NCBI RefSeq assembly: GCF_000472385.1
Contig: NZ_AWZU01000024.1
Location: forward strand, 60,575 to 124,574
Direction: 5' to 3'
Source of the DNA: Bradyrhizobium sp. ARR65
GTDB lineage: Bacteria; Pseudomonadota; Alphaproteobacteria; Rhizobiales; Xanthobacteraceae
DNA length: 64,000 nucleotides
The translations under genes were made by a program, and so were the position numbers. Positions 8,174 through 16,306 of this stretch are shown here, in pieces (position 1 is the first letter of the stretch; every line of letters starts with the position of its first letter). The notes under the pieces were generated by a model. It was not told the origin of the DNA, ran no database searches, and saw only the letters and a list, made by a program, of their open reading frames with translations.

Positions 8174-8926
8174 ATGCCCACTACATCCAACATGCCCCGG
8201 CGGACGCTGCTGCTCACCGGGGCCAGTCGCGGCATCGGCCATGCGACGGTGATCCGCTTTTCATCCGCCGGCTGGCGCGTGATCACCTGCTCGCGGCATC
8301 CGTTTCCGGAGGAATGTCCGTGGGACGCGGGGCCGGAGGATCATATCCAGGTCGACCTTGGCAATCCCGACGACACGCTGCGCGCAGTGGCCGAGATCAG
8401 GAAGCGGCTCGAGGGCGGCCAGTTGCACGCGCTGGTCAACAATGCGGCGATCTCGCCCAAAGGTCCCGGCGGCTCGCGGATGGGGACCATGGATACCGAG
8501 CTCGACACCTGGACGCATGTGTTCCAGGTGAATTTCTTCGCGCCGATCATGCTCGCGCGCGGCCTGATCGAGGAATTGAAGAAGGTGAAGGGCAGCGTCG
8601 TGAACGTGACCTCGATCGCAGGCTCGCGCGTGCATCCCTTTGCCGGCGCGGCTTACGCAACCTCGAAGGCGGCGCTCGCCGCGCTGACGCGCGAGATGGC
8701 TTCCGATTTCGGCCGCGTCGGCGTGCGCGTCAATTCGATCGCTCCGGGCGAGATCGACACCTCTATTCTCTCGCCGGGTACCGAGAAGATCGTGAAGGAG
8801 CAGATCCCGATGCACCGTCTGGGCACGCCGGACGAGGTGGCCAAGATCATCTACGTGCTGTGCACGGAGACGAGCTCTTACGTGAACGGCGCGGAGATCC
8901 ACATCAACGGCGGGCAGCATGTGTAA
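8174..8926 (+). CDS. Short-chain dehydrogenase/reductase
   Basis: The 250-residue protein is a classical SDR. It has TGASRGIG (15-22) for NAD(P) binding, NNAA at about 89-92, and the catalytic triad S147, Y161 and K165 (YATSK). The C-terminal INGG motif is typical of FabG-like members. The substrate cannot be inferred and neighbouring genes give no pathway. It is transcribed alone between a palindromic element and the convergent LysR gene. Confidence 0.88.
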   Translation: MPTTSNMPRRTLLLTGASRGIGHATVIRFSSAGWRVITCSRHPFPEECPWDAGPEDHIQVDLGNPDDTLRAVAEIRKRLEGGQLHALVNNAAISPKGPGGSRMGTMDTELDTWTHVFQVNFFAPIMLARGLIEELKKVKGSVVNVTSIAGSRVHPFAGAAYATSKAALAALTREMASDFGRVGVRVNSIAPGEIDTSILSPGTEKIVKEQIPMHRLGTPDEVAKIIYVLCTETSSYVNGAEIHINGGQHV

Positions 8927-9063
8927 TCCATCGGCTCCATGGAGCTCGTCATGCCCCGCGAATGCTGGGCATGAGGTACGCCGCGCAGTCTCGATTTGAC
9001 GACTGACGGGGTTCTGGAATACGCATCGTCCGCTTTCGCGGACAATGATAGCGGCTGCCGATT

Positions 9064-10005
9064 TCACTTCGTTTCCCGACCTACCGCCGCTCGAAGTGCC
9101 TGGTCCCATTTCTCCGAGGCGAGTTCCTGCTTCAGCGCGACCACAAACGCGCGATAGGTCGCGCTCGGCTTGGGTAGCGAGCGCAGCGCGAAAATCCCCT
9201 GCTCGCCGCTCTTGGTGAGACGCGCAGGAATCGGCACGAGCCGGCCGCGTTCGACGTCGCTCCACACGATCCATGACGCCAGACGCGCGATGCCCAGCCC
9301 GCGGCAGGCGGCGTCGCGCAGGGCTTCGAAATCGTCGCAGCGGAAGACCACGTGCCGGTCGATCTCACTCCGCTCAGCAGCCAGCGCCTCGCGCCAGCCA
9401 AGGAGATCGTCGCCATGGAGCTTGTCGAGGAGGCGGTGCTGCGCAAGCGTCGCCTTGCAAAAGGGGAGCGCGGCCTGCTTCAGATAATCTGGGCTCGCGC
9501 ACATCAGCATGCGCTGCACGCCGAGTTTTGTCGCGATCAGCGAGGAGTCGGTGAGCGCACCGACCCGAATTACCGCATCCATGCGGTCGCTGACGGGATC
9601 GGCGAGACGTTCGGTGAAATCGACCTCGACCCGCAGGCCGGGATGGCTGCGCATCAGCCGCTCGGAAGCCGGGATCACGCAACGCTTGCCGAGCGTCGGC
9701 TGGCAGGCGACGCGAAAGGTGCCGGAAACTGCACCATCGAGTGACGCGATCTCGGCTCGCAAATCCACCAGCGCGTCGAGGATGGGCGAGGCGCGGTCGA
9801 GCAGCAGCCGGCCCGCCTCCGTCAGCCGCACCATGCGGGTGGAGCGGATGAACAGCGCCGCTCCAAGATGCTCCTCCAACGCATCGATCTGCCGCGTCAC
9901 CGAGGACGGCGTAGAGCCCCGCGCCCGCGCCGCAGCGGAAAAGCTGCCCGCGCGCGCCGCGGCGACGAAGGCGGCGAGATGCTCTGCGAAGCGATAGTCC
10001 TGCAT
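9064..10005 (-). CDS. LysR-family transcriptional regulator
   Basis: The 313-residue protein carries the N-terminal winged helix-turn-helix of LysR regulators (about 10-65, with GSTPSSVTRQIDALEEHLG) and a periplasmic-binding-protein-like effector domain (about 92-300). It is divergent from the two-gene unit at 10117-11016. The 111-base gap contains overlapping palindromes with LysR spacing, so autoregulation and control of that unit are likely. The inducer is unknown. Confidence 0.92.
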   Translation of the reverse strand: MQDYRFAEHLAAFVAAARAGSFSAAARARGSTPSSVTRQIDALEEHLGAALFIRSTRMVRLTEAGRLLLDRASPILDALVDLRAEIASLDGAVSGTFRVACQPTLGKRCVIPASERLMRSHPGLRVEVDFTERLADPVSDRMDAVIRVGALTDSSLIATKLGVQRMLMCASPDYLKQAALPFCKATLAQHRLLDKLHGDDLLGWREALAAERSEIDRHVVFRCDDFEALRDAACRGLGIARLASWIVWSDVERGRLVPIPARLTKSGEQGIFALRSLPKPSATYRAFVVALKQELASEKWDQALRAAVGRETK

Positions 10006-10006
10006 C

Positions 10007-10033
10007 TTTGCACGATACGCAAAAGCATTTTGC
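10007..10033. promoter_or_regulatory. Candidate LysR operator
   Basis: TTTGC (10007-10011) and GCAAA (10019-10023) form an inverted repeat containing T-N11-A. The second half is shared with a perfect palindrome, GCAAAA-GCA-TTTTGC (10019-10033). The site begins two bases upstream of the LysR start codon, in the divergent intergenic region. Confidence 0.5.
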
Positions 10034-10116
10034 GCCGCAACACGCTACAGGCACGCGCGATCATCGGCATTATGGCCGCGCAAGAGCCGCCCTCAACGAA
10101 ACACGGTGATCGCGCC

Positions 10117-10665
10117 ATGAGCGAAGTCGTTTCCAACCTCACGCTGTCCTCGTCTGCTTTCAGTCATGTCATCGACATTCCAATCGAGCAGGTCGACATT
10201 GCAGATTGGCTGTTCAACCTGCCCGAGGCCGAATATCAGCGCTGCTGCCCGCCGGATCACATCTCTGCTGGCGCGACCTGGACCGACAACGGCAAGCCAA
10301 TGTCGATCAATGTCGAGATGATCGGCCAGACCCTGATGGTCCAGCACTATGTCGGCGAGATCGCCGAGAAGCACCACTGCCGTATGGTGTCGATCTCTGA
10401 CGCGTTCACGCCCAACGGGCGCACCCGCGTGCAGGTGATCTGGGATTTGAGCGTGACTGAGATCGACGACAAGATTTGCGAGTATACCAACAGCGTGGTC
10501 GCGCATCCGACCAAGGAATTTTTGGAGTTCATCAAGCAGCACAATATTCGTTTCGAGGACGCGGCCACCGCGCGGCAGCGCGACGGCGGCGACCATAACC
10601 GGCGCGAGACGCCGCTATTTGCGGAAAGCATAAAGCGGCGCGCTCTGACGCGGAGCAAGATGTAG
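10117..10665 (+). CDS. Conserved protein of unknown function, LysR-linked
   Basis: ATG at 10117 gives a 182-residue soluble protein with no signal peptide or membrane helix. The central region (about 45-130) alternates strands (SINVEMIGQTLMVQHYVGEI; RTRVQVIWDLSVTEI) in a way that resembles a START/SRPBCC-like beta-barrel, but I do not recognise the family firmly. It is divergent from the LysR regulator and 27 bases upstream of the carboxymuconolactone-decarboxylase-like gene, suggesting a small regulated operon, perhaps in catabolism or detoxification. A longer upstream frame would overlap the LysR gene and is rejected. Confidence 0.7.
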   Translation: MSEVVSNLTLSSSAFSHVIDIPIEQVDIADWLFNLPEAEYQRCCPPDHISAGATWTDNGKPMSINVEMIGQTLMVQHYVGEIAEKHHCRMVSISDAFTPNGRTRVQVIWDLSVTEIDDKICEYTNSVVAHPTKEFLEFIKQHNIRFEDAATARQRDGGDHNRRETPLFAESIKRRALTRSKM

Positions 10666-10692
10666 CCCAGCAGGATAGATTAAGGAGGCCGG

Positions 10693-11016
10693 ATGGCCGA
10701 GCCGGATTTCTCAAGCCCGCGCGAGGCCGCGCGGGCGTTTACGCCGAAGCTTTCGCAGCTCGTGGAAACCCCGCTGTTCGATCAGGTGTGGGCCGACCCC
10801 GCCCTCTTGCCCCGCGATCGCTCGATCGCCACCGTGGCGGCGCTGATAGCGACCGCTGCTTTCGAGGAATTACCGGCACATCTTCACCGCGCGGCGCAGA
10901 ATGGGCTCACGCGCAAGGAGCTGTCGGCGCTGATCACGCACCTCGCCTTCTACGTCGGTTTTCCGCACGCGATCACGGCCTCCGCCGTCGCGCAGAGGAC
11001 GCTGGGGGAAGAGTGA
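10693..11016 (+). CDS. Carboxymuconolactone decarboxylase family protein
   Basis: The 107-residue, all-helical protein matches the CMD fold: ATVAALIATAAFEELPAHLHRAAQNGLT followed by ELSALITHLAFYVGFPHAITA. The CxxC pair of AhpD-type peroxidase relatives is absent, so redox activity of that kind is unlikely. It resembles single-domain 4-carboxymuconolactone-decarboxylase-like proteins. AGGAGG lies 6 bases before the ATG. It is the second gene of the LysR-linked pair. Confidence 0.8.
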   Translation: MAEPDFSSPREAARAFTPKLSQLVETPLFDQVWADPALLPRDRSIATVAALIATAAFEELPAHLHRAAQNGLTRKELSALITHLAFYVGFPHAITASAVAQRTLGEE

Positions 11017-11084
11017 GTGCACCTCACGGCCGTGAGATACAGCCCGTCGGCGCCCGCTGGGGGACAATGCCGCGCGTTGCTGGC

Positions 11085-11215
11085 GCGCGGGCTGATCGCG
11101 GAATCCGGCCATCCACGTTTTGCCCGGGAAAAAGTAAGACGTGGATGCCCCCGGGCCTTCGCCTTGCCGAAGGGCTTCGGCCCCGCAGGCGGGACAAGCC
11201 CTGGGCATGACGAGT
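11085..11215. repeat. Intergenic GC-rich repeat element, family E
   Basis: The stretch contains the complementary blocks CATCCACGTTTTGCCCGGG and CGTGGATGCCCCCGGG, then CCGAAGGGCTTCGG and GGGCATGACGA. It is intergenic, non-coding and built like the other palindromic elements of the window. Confidence 0.5.
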
Positions 11216-11263
11216 CAAACAACCGCTATCACGACGAAGCCGTGACACGCTCGTCTCACCGCA

Positions 11264-11602
11264 TCAATAGCGGCGATAGTGATGATGGTGGTGATGGTGA
11301 TGATGATAGAAGCGACGGTGCGGCGGGACCACCAGGATCGGCGCGCGGCGCCAGTGGTGATGGTGATGGTGATGGTGGCGATAGTACTGCGCGAGTTGCA
11401 CGCGCGCTTCACCGCTGCCCGCAGCCTGCTGCTCGTCCATCGCCTGCAGCACCTCGGCGGCGTTCGGAATGGGCTCTAACAGCTCGGCATAGGAATTGGC
11501 CTGCAGCACGTCGACATGAGACGGCCCAGGCGCCGCCTGAGCCGACGAAATCGTTCCGAGCGCAGCCACCGCGCCCAACAGTCCGGCAATCTTCTTTTCC
11601 AA
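11264..11602 (-). CDS. Exported poly-histidine protein
   Basis: The gene starts with TTG at 11602, chosen because a perfect AAGGAG lies seven bases upstream (11610-11615). The 112-residue product begins with a clean Sec signal peptide (MEKKIAGLLGAVAALG, cleavage after AQA at 23). The C-terminal 40 residues hold two pure histidine runs, H76-H83 (8) and H100-H108 (9), separated by an Arg/Pro-rich linker and ending YRRY. It probably binds Ni, Zn, Cu or Co in the periplasm or outside the cell. The function is not established. It sits downstream of a chemotaxis receptor on the same strand. Confidence 0.75.
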   Translation of the reverse strand: MEKKIAGLLGAVAALGTISSAQAAPGPSHVDVLQANSYAELLEPIPNAAEVLQAMDEQQAAGSGEARVQLAQYYRHHHHHHHHWRRAPILVVPPHRRFYHHHHHHHHHYRRY

Positions 11603-11811
11603 GTTCTTTCTCCTTGACCCTCCGGCCCCGCGAGCAAACTTCGACTTGGAACGATGGTTCCGGTGCGAGGAGGTGCCATGCGCGCGAATAGGCGCGCAGT
11701 GTCGCCCATTGGCCACACCGCGATGACGAGCAAACCCAACGAGACACGTCAATGATGACGCCATCGCCGGCCTTGTCCCGACCATCCAGGTGTTTGCAAC
11801 GGCAACGGTCT

Positions 11812-13496
11812 CTACGCCGCCCGCATCGCGGCGAGAAACTTGTCCACTTCCATCTTCAGCCGGTTGCTGTCGCCGGCCAACAACTGCGCGGCTGAGAGCA
11901 CCTGTGCTGACGCCGAGCCGGTCTCGTTCGCGCCCTGTTGCACGTCGGTGATGTTGGACGAGACCTGCTGCGTGCCGTGTGCGGCCTGCTGCACATTGCG
12001 GGAGATTTCCTGGGTGGCGGCGCCCTGCTCTTCCACGGCGGCCGCAATGGCGGAAGAAATCTCGGAAAGGCGTTCGATCGTCTCGCCGATTTCCCGGATA
12101 GCAGCGACCGACTCCTGCGTCGCGCCCTGCACGCCGGCGATCTGCTGATTGATCTCGCCGGTCGCCTTCGCGGTCTGCTCGGCCAGCGCCTTCACCTCGG
12201 AGGCGACCACCGCGAAGCCGCGGCCGGCTTCTCCGGCGCGCGCGGCCTCGATGGTGGCATTGAGCGCAAGCAGGTTGGTCTGCCCGGCAATGGTGCTGAT
12301 GAGCTCGACCACGTCGCCGATGCGGGAAGCGGCCTTGGAGAGCTGGCGACGCGCTCATTGGTGCGCCGCGCCTGGTCGACGGCCTCGCCCGCCATGCGCG
12401 CCGATTCCTGCACCTGGCGGCTGATCTCGGTCACCGATGAAGACAATTCCTCCGTCGCTGAGGCCACCGACTGCACATTGGTGGACGCTTCCTCGGACGC
12501 GGCCGCCACCGTCGTGGTGAGCTCCTGCGCACGGCCGGCCGTGGCCGTGAGCGTGCCGGCGGAAGCCTCGAGCTCGGTCGAGGCGGAGGACACGGTCTCC
12601 ACGATCTCGCCGATCATGGTTTCAAAATTGCGGGTGATGGCGTCGACGCGGCGGCCGCGCTCGATCTTGGCTTCGGCATCGCGCGCCGCGGCCTCGTCAG
12701 CCGCTTTTTTCGCGATCAGTGCCTCCTTGAAGACCTGCAGCGCATCGGCCATGGCGCCCATTTCCGTGACCTCGCCGCGATGCGGGACCTCGGCGGCAAG
12801 ATCGCCGGCACCGAGCGACTGCATCGGCTTGATGATCGAGGCGATGCCCTGCGACACATCGCGGATCAGGTAGAACCCCGCGGTGAGGCCGCCGAGCAAA
12901 GCGAGCACGATGATACCGATGATCACCTCAATTGCCGTGCTGTAGCCGTCGGCGGCGGCCTTGGTCTCGTTCGCCGCGCCGCGGTCGTTCAGATCGATGT
13001 CCTTCTGCAGAGCCTCGTCGGCCCGCGCGCCGTTTGCCTGATTCCTGATCAGGACAGCGCGGGCCTCCACGGCGGTGCGGCCCACACTGTCGCGCGAAAG
13101 CTTGATCGCCTCCTGCGCGCCATTGAAATAGTCGCCCCACGCGCGCGACCAGTCGTCATACAGCGCACGCTCCTCGGGCGAGGTGATCATGGGTTCGTAG
13201 GATTTGCGATCCTTGGCCACACGTTCGAGGGCCGCAGCCAGTTTCTTCTCGGCCTGCGCCTTCTCCTCGGCGGTCTCGCCCATCAGATGATCGCGCAAGG
13301 CGGAGCGGTAGCTCAATACGTCCGCGCGGAGTTGACCGACCACACGCACGCTGGGCAGCCAGTTCGTGCTGATCTCCACCGTGTGGCCGTTGATGGCCTG
13401 CATGTAGTGGACCGCCATCGCGCCCATGGCGCCCGACATGATCAGCAGGAACGCAATGACCGCGATCATCTTCCAGCGAATCGAAAGCTTCGACAT
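11812..13496 (-). pseudogene. Methyl-accepting chemotaxis protein, single-base frameshift
   Basis: The frame from ATG 13496 encodes a periplasmic four-helix sensor (about 30-185) between membrane helices at about 10-30 and 188-210, then a HAMP region and the methylated helices. Around 12347 the frame is lost. The receptor continues in the -1 frame with GQTNLLALNATIEAARAGEAGR down to a stop at 11812. Restoring one base (expected GGCC, seen GCC) gives a continuous 561-residue receptor of normal length. The break lies just before the hairpin tip contacting CheA/CheW, so the first fragment alone could not signal. It may be a real inactivation, phase variation or a sequencing error. Confidence 0.85.
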
Positions 13497-13706
13497 TGGA
13501 AATTTTTCCTCAAAACCAGAGCGCGGTTGCCCGCGCGATGTCTGGCAAAATCAAAAAACAAATGCATTTGCGCACGATTGAATCGGTTTAGACCGACAGC
13601 GCGAAGAAAGGATTAAGGATGAAATCCGGAAATCTACTGAGAGACAAAGCGGCAGGACGGTGGGTGCCGATTGGTTTGGCCGGCGCTCGGAACGACCACG
13701 CGGTCC

Positions 13707-13937
13707 TCAACTCAAGCTGCGCAAGATCTGCGCGGCCTGCCAGCGGAGGCGTTGGTCGGCGACGTCGACGGCGAACGCGCCGGAGCATTCTTCCTCGCGC
13801 TCGCCCTCGCTCAGCGCGGCGCCGCAATGGCGGCAGACGCGCGGGGAGAGCGCAGGCGCGCGACAATCTTCGGCGCGGCCGCGGTAGCGCGCGAGGTCAA
13901 CGACGTTCGGAGACGGTGTTATGAGTTTCTCAACCAT
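13707..13937 (-). CDS. Small Cys-containing (zinc-ribbon-like) protein
   Basis: ATG 13937 with GAGG six bases upstream gives 76 residues. Four cysteines are arranged C-x10-C-x2-C-x11-C (EDCRAP, then VCRHCGAAL, then EEEC), which could bind one zinc ion. No membrane segment is seen. The protein is short and hydrophilic, and I do not recognise its family. It lies upstream of the chemotaxis receptor on the same strand with a 210-base gap. Confidence 0.55.
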   Translation of the reverse strand: MVEKLITPSPNVVDLARYRGRAEDCRAPALSPRVCRHCGAALSEGEREEECSGAFAVDVADQRLRWQAAQILRSLS

Positions 13938-14195
13938 TGGGGTCCTCACGCCGCAAGCGCGTCAGCCAATCGCGGCAAGCGCTCATCCTTAACTGTTCGC
14001 GCATGATCGCCGCGCAAACGCTTCTCCTTCGTTTGCTGAAGGGAAAACCGGCTGCTCGCACCGCTTCAACCAAGCCTCCGGCTCCGGATCATGCTGGCAG
14101 GGACCCTAACCAACAAGTTTCGCTCAAATCTTCAGCACACCACTCAAATTTTACGGGTGGGGTTGGGGCACAGGGAACAGCGGGCTCTGCGTTTG

Positions 14196-14220
14196 CTCAC
14201 CTCGCCCCGCTCGAGGTGAG
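14196..14220. terminator. Inverted repeat after corA
   Basis: CTCACCTCG (14196-14204) pairs with CGAGGTGAG (14212-14220) immediately beyond the corA stop on the minus strand. No T-run follows, so it may stabilise the 3' end rather than terminate. The rest of 13938-14195 shows nothing recognisable. Confidence 0.35.
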
Positions 14221-15198
14221 CTACAGCCACTTCTTCAATTTGAAGATGTAGTACGGCACGACCGCGGCAGCGACCATGGCGACGATCGCGAGCGGGTAGC
14301 CAAGATGCCATTGCAGCTCCGGCATATCCTTGAAGTTCATGCCGTAGATCGAGGCGATCAGCGTCGGCGGCATCAACACCACGGCCATCACCGAGAACAG
14401 CTTGATGATGTTGTTCTGCTCGAGATTGACGACGCCGAGCATGGCATCGAGCACGAAGGTGATTTTGTTGGAAAGATAAGAGGCGTGATCGGTGAGCGAG
14501 CCGACGTCGCGCTGCATGGTCTTGAGCTGCTCGCGCATGTCCTTCGACCATTTCACGCCCTCGACCACCGCGGACAGGAAGGTGACGAGGCGGCCGATCG
14601 AGACGAGGCTTTCACGCACCTTGGACGTCAGGTCTCCCTTGCGGCCGATCGCGATCAGGATGCGCGAATATTGCTTGGCGTGGCCGTGGCGCTCGCTGTC
14701 GGGCTCGAAAATGTCGTGAGAGACCTGGTCGATGTCGGCGCCGACTCGCTCCAGAATGTCGGCGCAGCGGTCGATCACGGCATCCAGCAATTCCATCAGC
14801 ACCTGCTCGCCGGTGATCGCGGGGGAACAGGAGCGCGCGAGCTTGTATTCCACCACGGCAAAGGGCTTTGGCGTGTCATAGCGCACCGTGACCAGGCGAT
14901 GGCCGGCGAGGATGAAGGTCACCGCCGTCGTGCGCGGCATGTCGGTGTCGGACTGACACATCAACGTCGCCGTCATGTAGCGCGCGCCGTTCTCGATATA
15001 GAGCCGGCTGGAGATCTCGATCTCCTGCATGTCCTCCCGCGTCGGCACCGCGATCCCGGCGAGCCGCTCGACCGCCTTGTCCTCGGGCATGGTCGGGTTG
15101 ACCAGGTCGATCCACACCGCGTTATCCGGCAGCGCGGCAAAATCCGTGATGGTGGCCTTCTTCAGAGCGGACTCGGAGGGGACAAACACGGAAAACAT
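14221..15198 (-). CDS. corA: CorA-family magnesium/cobalt transporter
   Basis: The protein is a homopentameric inner-membrane channel for divalent cations. ATG 15198 (GGAG upstream) gives 325 residues: a cytosolic alpha/beta domain, long helices (about 160-260), then two membrane helices at about 262-284 and 300-318. The signature YGMNF (GMN at 286-288) follows the first helix and the loop carries MPEL. In frame, a longer start at 15378 adds non-conserved sequence. Mg2+ is the usual substrate; Co2+ uptake would be relevant to the cobalamin genes but is not shown. Confidence 0.93.
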   Translation of the reverse strand: MFSVFVPSESALKKATITDFAALPDNAVWIDLVNPTMPEDKAVERLAGIAVPTREDMQEIEISSRLYIENGARYMTATLMCQSDTDMPRTTAVTFILAGHRLVTVRYDTPKPFAVVEYKLARSCSPAITGEQVLMELLDAVIDRCADILERVGADIDQVSHDIFEPDSERHGHAKQYSRILIAIGRKGDLTSKVRESLVSIGRLVTFLSAVVEGVKWSKDMREQLKTMQRDVGSLTDHASYLSNKITFVLDAMLGVVNLEQNNIIKLFSVMAVVLMPPTLIASIYGMNFKDMPELQWHLGYPLAIVAMVAAAVVPYYIFKLKKWL

Positions 15199-15567
15199 CA
15201 GGAACTCCAGAGACGCCGGGACGACGTGACCTGCCCTACGGGACTTGGACGGATTATGCCAGTCACCAAGTGACGGCCGCGTTAACCATGGCGGACCTTG
15301 TTGTGCACAAGCCTCCGGTGTGGAAACTTCGGTGTCGCCTGACGGCAAAGCGGCGCAAACCCGGCCCATGTTGCCCAAAAATCAGCCTCACGCCGCCGTG
15401 ATTGCGGCAAAAAAGCCACAACCGAGCTCCTGCATCGCGGCGAATCGTTCTCAAAGCTGGAATTGTGGCGCGCTTCGACGGTATTGTGGCTTAACTGAAT
15501 CGTGGCGTTTGCGGCGCAAACTTGGCGTTCAAGCTACGCTTGTGCCTTCAGAATCCGGAAGTGAACC
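15199..15567. promoter_or_regulatory. Divergent promoter region with three GANTC sites
   Basis: This 369-base gap separates corA (minus) from the L,D-transpeptidase gene (plus). GAATC occurs at 15442-15446, 15497-15501 and 15551-15555, all on the transpeptidase side. GANTC is the CcrM methylation site of alphaproteobacteria and is usually sparse. No other gene or RNA is evident. Confidence 0.4.
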
Positions 15568-16254
15568 ATGCCGTCGCTGAAAGTGAAACTGGCCGTATTG
15601 GCCGCCGGCCTGTTGTTGTCGGGCTGCATGCAGGCCACGACCTACGAGGCCACCAACACCGCCAATTTCAAGCCGCACGACAAGGAGCTTCTGTCGAAGA
15701 TCCGCTATACCAACGTACCGGTTCCGGAGCCGTTCCGCCGCGCCATCGTGGAATATCACCGCAAGGAAGCGCCCGGCTCGATCGTGGTCGATTCCGACAA
15801 CCACTACCTTTATTACGTGCTCGATGGCGGCAAGGCGATCCGCTACGGCATCACCGTGGGCGAAGAAGCGATGGCCTGGTCCGGCATCGCCAAGATCGGC
15901 GCGATGACGGAATGGCCGGCCTGGCACCCGACCAAGGGCGAAATCGAGCGGCTGGGCGTGCCGACCTATGTCGCACCCGGCCCCGACAACCCGATGGGCT
16001 CGCGGGCGATGTATCTCTATGCCAACGGCAAGGACACGCTGTTCCGCATCCACGGCACCAACCAGCCGGAATATATCGGCGCCTCGATCTCGTCGGGCTG
16101 CATCCGCCTGACCAACGAGGACGCGATCGATCTCTATAATCGGGTGAAGGTCGGCACCATCGTGGTGGTGCTCGAGCCCCACAAGGGCGACTCCCCGTAC
16201 AATTCGACGCTCGCATTGCAAGGTGGCAGCAGCAGTTTCCCGCTGTTCCAGTGA
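15568..16254 (+). CDS. L,D-transpeptidase (YkuD/ErfK family), lipoprotein-like
   Basis: The 228-residue enzyme would form 3-3 cross-links in peptidoglycan or attach proteins to it, in the periplasm. It begins with a signal peptide ending in a lipobox (LLLSGC, C20). The YkuD domain spans about 65-210, with HGTN at 162 and the catalytic SSGCIR motif holding C178 and R180. The gene is convergent with the extensin-like gene and shares its terminator, pairing two cell-wall genes. Three GANTC sites precede it. Confidence 0.92.
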   Translation: MPSLKVKLAVLAAGLLLSGCMQATTYEATNTANFKPHDKELLSKIRYTNVPVPEPFRRAIVEYHRKEAPGSIVVDSDNHYLYYVLDGGKAIRYGITVGEEAMAWSGIAKIGAMTEWPAWHPTKGEIERLGVPTYVAPGPDNPMGSRAMYLYANGKDTLFRIHGTNQPEYIGASISSGCIRLTNEDAIDLYNRVKVGTIVVVLEPHKGDSPYNSTLALQGGSSSFPLFQ

Positions 16255-16280
16255 GGGGGGCGTCAAGCTTGGGGTGAAAA

Positions 16281-16306
16281 AGCGCCGGTACAGCCGGCGC
16301 TTTTTT
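16281..16306. terminator. Bidirectional rho-independent terminator
   Basis: AGCGCCGG (16281-16288) pairs with CCGGCGCT (16294-16301) around a five-base loop. AAAA precedes and TTTTTT follows, so it can terminate both the L,D-transpeptidase transcript and the convergent extensin-like gene, whose stop codon overlaps the T-run. Confidence 0.9.

Noticed and set aside
11278..11380. Tandem GATGGT-like repeats resembling a microsatellite or CRISPR-like array
   Set aside because: They encode the histidine runs of an in-frame exported protein and have no spacers.
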